16,519 bases of DNA from JAZSNA01 sp045536135 (GCA_045536135.1 JAZSNA010000032.1:1-16519), one strand, 5' to 3'; shown: positions 7,468-15,540, numbered from the stretch's first letter. The notes: generated by a model from the letters alone, not told the origin. Made by a program: numbers and translations.

Positions 7468-8343
7468 TTAATTAAATACTTTGAATGGAATAACCCATCC
7501 GTTTTCAATTCGAACAAAAGCCACCAGATTTTCACCGTCCATAACTTTAAAAATCTTATCCTCGTCCGCATTAAAATCAATTTTAATTCGAACACCATGG
7601 CGAATTTTGTCCACCGCATGTTCCCCCAAAGCCAGATCCGAGATGTCGCCCAGAACGGTTGATAAAGGAAACAGAGCTTTCTTATACCCGATTTTTTCTA
7701 ATTTTTCAAGTAAAATCGTATCTTTTTCTTTAAATGGTCCACATTTTATCCGACGAAGATAAATAATATGCCCCAAAGAACCAATCTTTTCAGCAATATC
7801 CCGTCCCAATGATCGAACATAAGTCCCCTTGGAACATTGCACCCGAAAACGAGCCTTTCTCCCGTCAAAATCTATCATCTTTAAATCATAAATTTCAATT
7901 TCCCGTTCTTTAATGTCAACTTTTTGTCCGGAACGAGCCAAATCATATGCTCTTTTGCCATTTATTTTAATGGCACTGTATATCGGTGGAATTTGTTTTA
8001 TTTTCCCGATAAAAAAAGGTAAGACAGACTGGATTTCATTTAAAGAAGGGATTTTTTCCGTTGTTTGTATAACTTCTCCTTCGGCATCATCCGTGGTGGT
8101 TTTTTGACCAAAAAGGACGGTAAATTCATATTCTTTTTCACCATCCATTACAAATTCAATCGTACGGGTTGCCGACCCAAAAGCAACAGGTAAAACACCG
8201 CTGGCCATCGGATCCAGAGTACCGGCATGGCCGATTTTTGTCGGGTGCAATATTCGTTTTATCCTAAAAAGCAAATCATTAGATGTCATTCCGATCGGTT
8301 TATCAAAAACCATCCAACCGATAATATTATTTTTGTCGATCAT
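7468..8343 (-). CDS. truB: tRNA pseudouridine(55) synthase
   Basis: This 291-aa protein converts U55 of the tRNA T-loop to pseudouridine. The N-terminal domain has the motif GWMVFDKPIGMTS (9-21) and the catalytic loop GHAGTLDPMASGVLPV, with Asp44 as the nucleophile. Further family features are TTTDDAEGEV, YSAIKINGKRAYDLAR, CSKGTYVRSLGRDI and LRRIKCGPF. The C-terminal 60 or so residues match the small PUA-like end of the family. Its ATG lies inside the end of the upstream gene (17-bp overlap, different frame), and the ribosome site is weak, so translation probably depends on the upstream gene. Confidence 0.97.
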   Translation of the reverse strand: MIDKNNIIGWMVFDKPIGMTSNDLLFRIKRILHPTKIGHAGTLDPMASGVLPVAFGSATRTIEFVMDGEKEYEFTVLFGQKTTTDDAEGEVIQTTEKIPSLNEIQSVLPFFIGKIKQIPPIYSAIKINGKRAYDLARSGQKVDIKEREIEIYDLKMIDFDGRKARFRVQCSKGTYVRSLGRDIAEKIGSLGHIIYLRRIKCGPFKEKDTILLEKLEKIGYKKALFPLSTVLGDISDLALGEHAVDKIRHGVRIKIDFNADEDKIFKVMDGENLVAFVRIENGWVIPFKVFN

Positions 8344-8893
8344 TTCTTTCTATTAGGGTAATTTCCCGAATTTTACCTTTATACATTGCAACTTTAACCG
8401 GGACCGGAGTTTTGGGGCCATTTTTTTCAAAAACAAGTCTTGCTGAAACAATCTTACTGTCATCAACATCATCTCCACAATTAGCTAGCAACATACCGAT
8501 TTTTTGACGATCAGTAACTGATAAATTATATTTTTCTAATGCAGACAAACTTTTTTTCAATAATCCTTTTTTTTCTATTTCGGAATAAATTTCTTCTATC
8601 CGTTTATTTTTTTCCGCATATGCAACCGAAAAAGCAAAGCCCGCCTTGGGTTTCAATTCTAAATCAGAACAATATTTTTCAGATAAAACTTCATCATGAA
8701 CTTTATCCATTGCAATTGATATCCGACCATAAATTTCCGCTTCTTCCAACACCTGATTTTTTTCAGAAGCATAGTTTTGAATCCGTTCGGCAGAATCATC
8801 ACATATTTCAACACACTTTTGTGCACATTCTTCCGAACGAGTTTCTATCCATTCACATACTTTTAAAATCGCCCTTTTGGTTTTTCGATCCAT
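8327..8893 (-). CDS. Unknown 188-aa protein, first gene of the truB-rpsO-pnp operon
   Basis: I do not recognise this protein. It is charged and largely helical, with five or six cysteines, several near the N terminus (KVCEW, EECAQKCVEICDD), and predicted helices through about residue 140. The last 40 residues look like beta strands (SARLVFEKNG, VKVAMYKGKIREITLIER). No signal peptide or membrane segment is visible, so it is probably cytoplasmic. It occupies the place just before truB where many Proteobacteria carry rbfA, but RbfA motifs are absent and it is longer. It overlaps truB by 17 bp and follows a strong promoter with AAGGGA before the ATG, so expression is well supported. A ribosome-related role is only suggested by position. 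Confidence 0.78.
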   Translation of the reverse strand: MDRKTKRAILKVCEWIETRSEECAQKCVEICDDSAERIQNYASEKNQVLEEAEIYGRISIAMDKVHDEVLSEKYCSDLELKPKAGFAFSVAYAEKNKRIEEIYSEIEKKGLLKKSLSALEKYNLSVTDRQKIGMLLANCGDDVDDSKIVSARLVFEKNGPKTPVPVKVAMYKGKIREITLIERNDRQK

Positions 8894-8920
8894 TATTTTT
8901 CCCTTGTTTTGACAAGTGTG

Positions 8921-8949
8921 ATTTTAACACAAAAATCGTTTTTTGTCAA
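8921..8949 (-). promoter_or_regulatory. Sigma70-type promoter of the truB-rpsO-pnp operon
   Basis: On the minus strand TTGACA (8944-8949) and TAAAAT (8921-8926) are separated by exactly 17 bp, a near-consensus match and one of the best in the window. Transcription would start near 8914, about 20 bases before the first ATG. The short leader contains CTTGT-CAAA-ACAAG (8903-8916), a small hairpin that reaches into the ribosome site. The -35 lies about 10 bp from the dnaJ stop, with no terminator in between. Confidence 0.8.
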
Positions 8950-8959
8950 CCCAATGCTG

Positions 8960-10042
8960 TTATGAGAATAATGATTTTATCTTATCCAAAAAATCACCCT
9001 CATTCGATAAGGATGCGAATTCTTTGATTAATTCTTTTTGTTTGGAATTAATTTTAGTCGGTATCTCAACCGTAATTTCCACAAATAAATCCCCGAATTG
9101 TTTAGACCTTAAAATCGGCATACCGGCATTTTCTATTTTTAAAATTTGTCCGTTTTGGCACCCCTCAGGGATGGTTAATGTTTCTTCACGTTCAGAAAAT
9201 GTTTTGATTTTTATTTTATCCCCCAAAATCGCCATCGAAACGGAAATGGGTAATGTCATCAATAAATCAGAGCCGCGTCGTGTAAAAACTTTATGTTTTT
9301 TTAAGCTGATAAAAACATATAAATCGCCGTTTTCACCACCGTAAGAACCGGCCTCTCCCTCACCGGCTAACCTCATTTTTTGTCCGTGATCAATTCCGGC
9401 CGGTATGGTAATTTCCAATTTTTTATCCCGAAGAACTTGTCCGCGTCCATGACAGACAGAACATGGATTTTTAATTATTTGCCCTGTCCCTTGACAATAC
9501 GGACATGGCGTTTGAGTCATAAAAAAACCTTGTTGCCGACGGATACGCCCCGTCCCGCTGCAATGCGGACAGGTCTCGGTCTTTTCCCCGCCGATTCCAT
9601 GACAACTTTCACACCGAACATAAGTCTTTATTGAAATATTTTTAACCGTTCCCGTATAAGCTTCCGATAAGGAAATTTCCAAATCATAACGAATGTCCGA
9701 ACCGCGAGAAGAACGGGAGGCACGTGTATCCCCGCCCATAAAATTCGAAAAAATATTTTCAAAAATATCCGAAAATCCTTCAAATCCGCCGGAAAAACCG
9801 CCACCCATACCGGAACCGGAAAACGCGTTATGTCCGAATTGATCATAAGCCGAACGCTTTTGTTCATCTGATAAAACTTCATAAGCTTCATTAATTTCCT
9901 TAAAGCGAAGTTCTGCTTCTTTATCTCCAGGATTTAAATCCGGATGATACTTTTTCGCTTTATTTCTGAATGCCGTTTTGATTTCGGAAAAACTGGCGTT
10001 TTTTGAAACCTCTAATATATCGTAATAATCTCTTTTTTCCAT
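8960..10042 (-). CDS. dnaJ: Chaperone DnaJ (type I Hsp40)
   Basis: This 360-aa co-chaperone stimulates the ATPase of DnaK and delivers unfolded proteins to it. The J domain (4-70) contains HPD at 33-35. A Gly/Phe-rich segment spans about 75-105. The zinc-binding domain has all four CxxCxGxG motifs (Cys144/147, 158/161, 180/183, 194/197). The C-terminal substrate-binding domains follow, with IPAGIDHGQKMRLAGEGEAG (213-232). It is slightly shorter than E. coli DnaJ (376 aa). dnaK, its usual neighbour, is not in the window. It lies 34 bp downstream of rnhB on the same strand and has no clear promoter of its own, so the two are probably co-transcribed. The ribosome site before the ATG is weak. Confidence 0.97.
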   Translation of the reverse strand: MEKRDYYDILEVSKNASFSEIKTAFRNKAKKYHPDLNPGDKEAELRFKEINEAYEVLSDEQKRSAYDQFGHNAFSGSGMGGGFSGGFEGFSDIFENIFSNFMGGDTRASRSSRGSDIRYDLEISLSEAYTGTVKNISIKTYVRCESCHGIGGEKTETCPHCSGTGRIRRQQGFFMTQTPCPYCQGTGQIIKNPCSVCHGRGQVLRDKKLEITIPAGIDHGQKMRLAGEGEAGSYGGENGDLYVFISLKKHKVFTRRGSDLLMTLPISVSMAILGDKIKIKTFSEREETLTIPEGCQNGQILKIENAGMPILRSKQFGDLFVEITVEIPTKINSKQKELIKEFASLSNEGDFLDKIKSLFS

Positions 10043-10076
10043 AATAAAACGGATTTACCATAAAAAATTATGAATT

Positions 10077-10694
10077 TCAAGATATTTTATCAATAATCTT
10101 TTTAATCGGAGCATAACTTTTACGATGAAGCGGACAAATACCGACCCTTTGTAATCCCTCTATATGAGCTTTTGTTCCATATCCGGCATTTTTATCCCAA
10201 GCATAATCCGGATATTGTTGACTTAATTCCGTCATTAAATTATCCCGATAAACTTTGGCGACTATACTGGCCGCCGATATTGAAAAAGACAGAGTATCGC
10301 CTTTGATAACGGCTTTATTCGGAATAATCCAATCCGGTGTTTTATTTCCGTCAATTAAAACAAAATCCGGCTTGATTTTCATATTTTCAATCGCTCGTTT
10401 CATCGCTAAAAATGAAGCTTGCAAAATATTAATTTTATCAATTTCTTCAGCAGAAGCACAACCGATACCGATAATCGCATTGCTTTCAAATAATAATTTA
10501 TTAGCCAATTCCCGATTCTTTTTGGTCATTTTTTTTGAATCATTAATCAATACGGAAAGTTCCGAAGATATTTGAAAGTTCGGAAAGTAAACCGCACCAG
10601 CAACCACCGGACCGGCCCATGGTCCTCGTCCGACTTCATCACAACCAACAACAATCGGCAATCCGATAGATTTTTCAATTTCAAAATTTGGCAT
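10077..10694 (-). CDS. rnhB: Ribonuclease HII
   Basis: This 205-aa enzyme removes RNA from RNA-DNA hybrids and nicks at ribonucleotides misincorporated in DNA. The signature VGCDEVGRGPWAGPVVAGAV (16-35) carries the metal-binding Asp19 and Glu20. Asp115 lies in FVLIDGNK, and the fourth acidic position is in the AASIVAKVYRD segment (Asp133 or Asp151). GYGTKAHIEGLQRVGICPLHR matches the C-terminal family block. The length is typical. The start at 10694 has only a weak purine-rich ribosome site. A promoter lies at 10714-10742, shared with the start region of the divergent glgB. Confidence 0.95.
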   Translation of the reverse strand: MPNFEIEKSIGLPIVVGCDEVGRGPWAGPVVAGAVYFPNFQISSELSVLINDSKKMTKKNRELANKLLFESNAIIGIGCASAEEIDKINILQASFLAMKRAIENMKIKPDFVLIDGNKTPDWIIPNKAVIKGDTLSFSISAASIVAKVYRDNLMTELSQQYPDYAWDKNAGYGTKAHIEGLQRVGICPLHRKSYAPIKKIIDKIS

Positions 10695-10713
10695 TTTTTT
10701 TCTTTCTTTTCTT

Positions 10714-10742
10714 TTGATAAATTGCTATATTAAAAAAGTCAA
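10714..10742 (-). promoter_or_regulatory. Probable rnhB-dnaJ promoter
   Basis: On the minus strand TTGACT (10737-10742) and TATCAA (10714-10719) lie 17 bp apart. Transcription would start near 10707, leaving a leader of about 13 bases before the rnhB ATG. The -35 overlaps the glgB ribosome site (AAGGAG, 10741-10746). Confidence 0.55.
10723..10731 (+). promoter_or_regulatory. Possible glgB extended -10 promoter
   Basis: TGCTATATT is an extended -10 (TGn plus TATATT) about 20 bases before the glgB ATG. No good -35 is visible upstream; the region is a pyrimidine tract. It lies inside the divergent rnhB promoter, so the two may compete. The same nine bases occur on the minus strand at 230-238, within the candidate RNA region. 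Confidence 0.35.
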
Positions 10743-10751
10743 GGAGAAAAA

Positions 10752-12947
10752 ATGTTATCAAGCGAAATTTATTCTGTTTTATACGGATGTCCGGATGTAT
10801 TTGAATTTTTAGGCATGCATCCGATCGGGGAAGATGTCTATGTTCGGGTATTGATGCCCCGGGCCAAACAGGTTTTTGTTCTTGACGAATATAAAAATAC
10901 TTTGTCTGAAATGACAGCGATAGAGCATGGATTGTTTGAAAGTATTTTTCATGAAAAGAAAATATTTAATTATTTTATAAAAGTTATCTTTGAAAATGGC
11001 GAAGAAAAAATTTGGAAGGATGTTTATTCCTTTATGCCCACAATTTCAGAGGAAGATTTGTATTATATTGCCGAAGGTAATCATAAAAAATTATGGCATG
11101 TTTTAGGGGCTCATTTGATGAGACATCAAGATACAGACGGTGTTCGTTTCGCCGTATGGGCACCTAATGCCCGTCGGGTTTCGGTTGTGGGTAATTTTAA
11201 TACTTGGGATGGACGTCGTCATCAAATGCGTCGGCGGGGACAAAGCGGAATTTGGGAAATTTTTATTCCGAATTTAAAAGAGGGTGAATATTACAAGTAT
11301 GAAATTATGAATCATCAAGGGGTTATTTTGCCACTTAAATCCGATCCGGTCGGATTTGCTCATGAGTTAAGACCGGGAACGGCATCTTGTATTTATAATC
11401 CTAATCGGTATCAGTGGGGCGATACGACTTGGGTCAAAAACAGAAAATCAGACTTATCTCAACCCCTTTCCATATATGAAGTTCATTTAGGCTCTTGGAG
11501 ACTCAATTCCGAACAAAATAACCGTTTTTTAAATTATCGGGAATTAGCGGATGAATTGGTGGAGTATTTAAAATATATGAATTTTACTCATGTTGAATTG
11601 CTCCCTGTGACAGAGTTCCCGTTTGACGGATCTTGGGGATATCAAACTTTGGGACTTTACGCACCCACTGCCCGATTTGGGAATCCGGATGACTTTAAGT
11701 ACTTTGTGGACACCCTTCATCAAGCCGGATTCGGGGTTATCATGGACTGGGTTCCGTCTCATTTCCCAAAAGATGAATACGGATTGGCTTATTTTGATGG
11801 AACAGCCTTATATGAGTATGCAGATACTCGTAAAGGCGAACATAAAGATTGGGGAACAAAAGTATATAATTATTCCAGAACTGAAGTGGTTAACTTCCTG
11901 TGTGCAAATGCTCTTTTTTGGATAGAGGAATATCATATTGACGGTTTACGTGTGGATGCGGTTGCCAGTATGTTGTATAATGATTATCAACGACCGGAGG
12001 GTCAGTGGGTAAAAAATGTAAACGGTGGACGAGAAAATTTGGAAGCGGTGGCGTTTTTAAAGAAAATGAATGAATGGGTTTATGAGCTGAATAAAGGCGT
12101 AATTACATGCGCAGAAGAATCCACTTCTTGGCCGATGGTTTCTCGCCCGTCGTATGACGGTGGCTTAGGTTTTACCTATAAATGGGATATGGGTTGGATG
12201 CATGACAGTCTTGATTATATGCACCGAAATCCGATTTACAGAAAGTATCACCAAAATGATATGACTTTTTCATTTATGTATGCTTTTTCGGAAAATTTTA
12301 TTTTACCGCTATCTCATGACGAAGTCGTTCACGGAAAAAGTCCGATGCTTTATAAAATGGCCGGAGACAGATGGCAACAATTTGCGAATTTAAGGGCGTA
12401 TTATTCGATGATGTGGACTCATCCGGGAAAGCAATTATTATTTATGGGAAATGAGTTCGCACAAACAACTGAATGGAACTTTGCCGATAGTTTACGGTGG
12501 CATGAATGCCAATATCCGGAACATCACGGGATTCAAGTCTTGGTGCGTGAGTTAAATATTTTAATGAAAAAAGAACCCGCTTTGTATGAATGTGATTGTG
12601 TTCCAGAAGGATTTGAATGGATAAACGGAACGGATTGCGATAATTCTGTTTTTGCTTACATCCGATATGCAAAAAATAAAAATGATTTTATTGTATCTGT
12701 CAGTAATTTTACACCCGTTGTTTTGACGGGGTATAAGGTCGGAGTTCCCAAAGACGGTATTTATGAAGAAATTTTGAATTCCGACGACAATCGTTTCGGC
12801 GGTGGCGGTGTTATTACTTGTAAAACACCGCATGCGACAAAACCAGGATGGGATTTTAAGGAAGCCCAACTGGTTTTGACTTTACCCCCCTTATCAACCC
12901 TTATTTTCAAATACAAAGGACCAAAATGTTTTTCAGAAAAAAAATAA
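10752..12947 (+). CDS. glgB: 1,4-alpha-glucan branching enzyme
   Basis: This 731-aa GH13 enzyme makes the alpha-1,6 branches of glycogen. An N1 domain (about 1-105) precedes a CBM48 domain (about 125-220, FAVWAPNARRVSVVGNFNTWDG). The (beta/alpha)8 domain follows: the nucleophile Asp402 in IDGLRVDAVASMLY, the acid/base Glu455 in CAEEST, and Asp523 in LSHDEVVHGK. The C-terminal beta domain runs from about 620. Length and layout match the long E. coli-type GlgB, in which the equivalent residues are Asp405, Glu458 and Asp526. AAGGAG six bases before the ATG is a strong ribosome site. The end overlaps glgX by 22 bp, so the two are translated together. No glgA, glgC or glgP is in the window. Confidence 0.97.
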   Translation: MLSSEIYSVLYGCPDVFEFLGMHPIGEDVYVRVLMPRAKQVFVLDEYKNTLSEMTAIEHGLFESIFHEKKIFNYFIKVIFENGEEKIWKDVYSFMPTISEEDLYYIAEGNHKKLWHVLGAHLMRHQDTDGVRFAVWAPNARRVSVVGNFNTWDGRRHQMRRRGQSGIWEIFIPNLKEGEYYKYEIMNHQGVILPLKSDPVGFAHELRPGTASCIYNPNRYQWGDTTWVKNRKSDLSQPLSIYEVHLGSWRLNSEQNNRFLNYRELADELVEYLKYMNFTHVELLPVTEFPFDGSWGYQTLGLYAPTARFGNPDDFKYFVDTLHQAGFGVIMDWVPSHFPKDEYGLAYFDGTALYEYADTRKGEHKDWGTKVYNYSRTEVVNFLCANALFWIEEYHIDGLRVDAVASMLYNDYQRPEGQWVKNVNGGRENLEAVAFLKKMNEWVYELNKGVITCAEESTSWPMVSRPSYDGGLGFTYKWDMGWMHDSLDYMHRNPIYRKYHQNDMTFSFMYAFSENFILPLSHDEVVHGKSPMLYKMAGDRWQQFANLRAYYSMMWTHPGKQLLFMGNEFAQTTEWNFADSLRWHECQYPEHHGIQVLVRELNILMKKEPALYECDCVPEGFEWINGTDCDNSVFAYIRYAKNKNDFIVSVSNFTPVVLTGYKVGVPKDGIYEEILNSDDNRFGGGGVITCKTPHATKPGWDFKEAQLVLTLPPLSTLIFKYKGPKCFSEKK

Positions 12948-14965
12948 CAAAAGGAGAGCCTTTCCCGTTGGGTGCAACTTGTCGGGGTGATGGTTGTAAT
13001 TTTGCCATTTATTCAAAAAATGCTCAAAAAGTCGAACTGTGTATTTTTAAATTCGGAAAGGAATATCGCATAAATATCCCATACAAAACGGATGATGTTT
13101 GGCATATTCATTTATCAAAAGTCAAAGCGGGAACGAAATACGGCTTTCGGGTTTATGGGGAGTTTAATCCACAGAAAGGAATGCGTTTTGACGGGAAAAA
13201 ACTTTTATTAGACCCCTATGCCAAAGCAATTACAAAACCCATTATATCTCATCCGTCTTTTTTTAAATTTAGTGTTAATTCTGCACGTTATATGCCCAAA
13301 TGTTTGGTCGTTGATATTAATCCGATAAAAAAATCAACCGCTCCACATATTCCAAATGAGAAAACAATTATTTACGAGGCGCATTTAAAAGGCTTAACAT
13401 TTAAACACCCTAAAATTAACAAAGTGGATATCGGCACATTTTCGGCGCTTCAAAATAAGTACATCATTAAACACTTAAAAGAACTGGGTATTACGACATT
13501 GGAATTGATGCCGACGGCTGCCTTTTTTAATGAAGATTTTTTAATCCAAAAAAATCTGACAAACTATTGGGGATATTCGCCGATTTGTTTTATGGCCCCT
13601 CATCCGACTTATTTATCCGGATTTGATTTAAAAGAAATACAAGACACAATTCAAACATTACATAACGAGAATATTGAAGTTATTTTTGATGTCGTTTTCA
13701 ATCACAGTGGCGAAGGTAATCATAACGGTCCGACATTATCTTTGCGTGGTATTGATAATACGACTTATTATAAACTGACCAAAAATAAGCAATACTATAT
13801 GGATGATACAGGGTGCGGGAACACTTTAGATTTATCTTCTCCGGTTATGCGTAATTTAGCATTAGATACTCTTCGTTATTGGGTCAATTATTTTGATGTG
13901 GATGGTTTCAGATTTGATTTAGGACTAACCTTGGGTCGAGATAAAAATAATCAATATAAAAAGAATAATTTATTTTTTAAAACATTAAAAACGGATCCGA
14001 TTTTAAAAGATAAAAAATTCTTCACCGAACCATGGGATTTAGGACCAGATGGGTATCAATTAGGTAATTTCCCAAACCATATTCATCAATGGAATGGTGT
14101 TTTCCGAGATACAGTCCGTCGTTTTTTCAAAAGCGATGAAATGGTCGCGTTTGAAATGTCAAACCAATTTGTATATGGCGATTTTGATGGTTGTAAAAAA
14201 ATCAATTTTATAACGGCTCATGATGGTTTTACATTATGGGACCTTGTATCTTATAATCAAAAAAATAATTTACTTAATGGCGAAAATAATCGGGATGGTG
14301 AAAACAATAATTTCAGCTGGAATTCTGGCAAAGAAGGTATGATCAAAGATGCAGATATAATGGATCTTCGCTTTAAAAGATGCCGAGCCATGATGACATC
14401 TCTATTATTATCTTCTGGTATCCCAATGATCCGCATGGGAGATGAATTTTTAAAAACTGGGTTTGGAAACAATAACTCCTATTGTCAAGACAATGAAATT
14501 TCTTGGCTAAATTGGCATCGTATTTCAAATCGAGGACACCAGATGAAACTGTTTATCAAGGAAATTATTTCCTATCGCAAAGAACATCCCATTTTCGGGG
14601 AAAAATTATTTCCCTTATCGCCCTTACCCCAAACGAACTCTTATGCCGGCTTGCTTCAAAACAATCAATTTGTATTTTTAAAATCAGACGGATATCCGAT
14701 GCAAGATTTTCCGGCTTTTGCTAAAAGCATTGCCGTCTTGATTAAAAGTGATATCGAACAAAGTCATTTTTTGATTTTAATGAACGGCGATTCAAATCCG
14801 GTTCAATACACTTTACCGACAGTAGATCACAGTTCTAATCCATACCTTTTATCTGTTGATTCCTCCGGTGTGGTGGATATACTGGCCGCTCCGGCTCAAA
14901 GCCAATTTACTCTGCCGGCGTGGAGTGTCGTTGTTTTTCAAAAATTTGAAAATCAGACGAATTAA
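12926..14965 (+). CDS. glgX: Glycogen debranching enzyme (isoamylase-type GH13)
   Basis: This 679-aa enzyme hydrolyses alpha-1,6 branches, in glycogen usually those left as short stubs by phosphorylase. An N-terminal CBM48 domain (PFPLGATCRGDGCNFAIYS, 12-30) is followed by IIYEAHLKGLT (148-158), VIFDVVFNHSGEGN (252-265), the nucleophile Asp331 in VDGFRFDLGLTLGR, the acid/base Glu368 in TEPWD, and Asp433 in AHDGFTLWDLVSYNQKNN. GNNNSYCQDNEISWLNW (514-530) is typical of GlgX. It is slightly longer than the E. coli enzyme (657 aa). The start at 12926, inside glgB, is supported by AAAGGA at 12915-12920 and by conserved sequence beginning a few residues in. Pairing with glgB suggests control of glycogen branch structure by one transcript. 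TreX/isoamylase-like use on other glucans is possible. Confidence 0.94.
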   Translation: MFFRKKITKGEPFPLGATCRGDGCNFAIYSKNAQKVELCIFKFGKEYRINIPYKTDDVWHIHLSKVKAGTKYGFRVYGEFNPQKGMRFDGKKLLLDPYAKAITKPIISHPSFFKFSVNSARYMPKCLVVDINPIKKSTAPHIPNEKTIIYEAHLKGLTFKHPKINKVDIGTFSALQNKYIIKHLKELGITTLELMPTAAFFNEDFLIQKNLTNYWGYSPICFMAPHPTYLSGFDLKEIQDTIQTLHNENIEVIFDVVFNHSGEGNHNGPTLSLRGIDNTTYYKLTKNKQYYMDDTGCGNTLDLSSPVMRNLALDTLRYWVNYFDVDGFRFDLGLTLGRDKNNQYKKNNLFFKTLKTDPILKDKKFFTEPWDLGPDGYQLGNFPNHIHQWNGVFRDTVRRFFKSDEMVAFEMSNQFVYGDFDGCKKINFITAHDGFTLWDLVSYNQKNNLLNGENNRDGENNNFSWNSGKEGMIKDADIMDLRFKRCRAMMTSLLLSSGIPMIRMGDEFLKTGFGNNNSYCQDNEISWLNWHRISNRGHQMKLFIKEIISYRKEHPIFGEKLFPLSPLPQTNSYAGLLQNNQFVFLKSDGYPMQDFPAFAKSIAVLIKSDIEQSHFLILMNGDSNPVQYTLPTVDHSSNPYLLSVDSSGVVDILAAPAQSQFTLPAWSVVVFQKFENQTN

Positions 14966-14968
14966 ATT

Positions 14969-15445
14969 TTATCCGTATTGGACGTTTAAAATTTCATAAG
15001 TACGTAATCCCATCGGTGTATTCATTTCCACAAAATCCCCGACAGATTTTCCAATTAACAGTTTTGATAGCGGTGCTTGTAAAGAAATCAAACCATTTTC
15101 CAAATCAGCTTCATATTGCCCGACAATTTGATATTTTTTAATTTCTTCGGTATCGCAATCTTGAATTTCAACTTTAGCTCCGAAAACAACTTTGTCGCCG
15201 GACAGTTTGGTCACGTCAATAACCTCGGAACGTCCCAAGGCACTTTCCAGTTCTTTAATACGTCCTTCAATAAAAGATTGTTTTTCCCGTGCAGAATGAT
15301 ATTCCGCATTTTCAGATAAATCCCCATGAGAACGAGCTTCCTCAATCATGGCAATAATTTCATGACGATCCACAAATTTTAATTTTTGCAATTCTGCCTG
15401 AACTTTATCATAACCCTCTTTTGTCATATATACTCTTTCTGTCAT
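14969..15445 (-). CDS. greA: Transcription elongation factor GreA
   Basis: This 158-aa factor enters the RNA polymerase secondary channel and triggers cleavage of backtracked transcripts. The N-terminal coiled coil (about 1-75) carries the tip motif GDLSENAEYHSAREKQ, with the acidic residues Asp42 and Glu45 (41 and 44 in E. coli). The C-terminal FKBP-like domain includes VVFGAKVEIQD and GKSVGDFVEMNTPMG. The length is standard. The start at 15445 has AAAGGAG (15453-15459) at a spacing of seven. An ATG at 15450 is too close to that site and reads into a stop after two codons. The gene converges on glgX with three bases between stop codons. Its leader carries a hairpin and a palindrome, described separately. 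Confidence 0.97.
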   Translation of the reverse strand: MTERVYMTKEGYDKVQAELQKLKFVDRHEIIAMIEEARSHGDLSENAEYHSAREKQSFIEGRIKELESALGRSEVIDVTKLSGDKVVFGAKVEIQDCDTEEIKKYQIVGQYEADLENGLISLQAPLSKLLIGKSVGDFVEMNTPMGLRTYEILNVQYG

Positions 15446-15472
15446 AACATTACTCCTTTAATAATAAAAATC

Positions 15473-15490
15473 CTCGGCATTAAAGCCGAG
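15473..15490 (-). terminator. Attenuator-like hairpin in the greA leader
   Basis: On the minus strand CTCGGC-TTTAAT-GCCGAG is followed by GATTTTTATTATT, the layout of an intrinsic terminator. It lies between the predicted greA promoter and the greA ribosome site, which begins six bases after the T tract. Premature termination would give a short RNA of about 40 nt and lower greA expression. E. coli greA also has a leader terminator, which generates the small RNA GraL. The stem is only six pairs, so termination would be partial. Confidence 0.6.
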
Positions 15491-15499
15491 TCTTGTTTT

Positions 15500-15522
15500 G
15501 TGATATGGATATAAGATATCAC
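15500..15522. promoter_or_regulatory. Operator-like inverted repeat over the greA start site
   Basis: GTGATAT (15500-15506) and ATATCAC (15516-15522) form perfect seven-base arms, nine bases apart. They cover the predicted greA -10 and transcription start. The arm-to-arm distance of 16 bp fits a dimeric helix-turn-helix protein. As only about half would be transcribed, a DNA-level role is likelier than an RNA hairpin. The regulator is unknown. Confidence 0.4.
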
Positions 15523-15540
15523 CTTTTAAAAAAAAATCAA
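15513..15540 (-). promoter_or_regulatory. Probable greA promoter
   Basis: On the minus strand TTGATT (15535-15540) and TATCTT (15513-15518) are 16 bp apart, and the -10 is extended by TGA (15519-15521). The start would be near 15506, giving a leader of about 60 bases that contains the attenuator-like hairpin. A long A/T run fills the spacer. Confidence 0.55.

Noticed and set aside
8327..8893. Assignment of the 188-aa protein as RbfA by position
   Set aside because: The RbfA motifs are absent and the protein is longer and mainly helical.
8539..9344. Plus-strand frames of 162 and 133 codons opposite the unknown protein gene and dnaJ
   Set aside because: They are shadows of minus-strand genes, and the stretch contains a near-consensus minus promoter.
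15442..15450. Two-codon leader frame ATG-TTA-TGA just before greA
   Set aside because: Its start is only two bases from the ribosome site, too close for initiation. The overlap with the greA ATG is likely chance.
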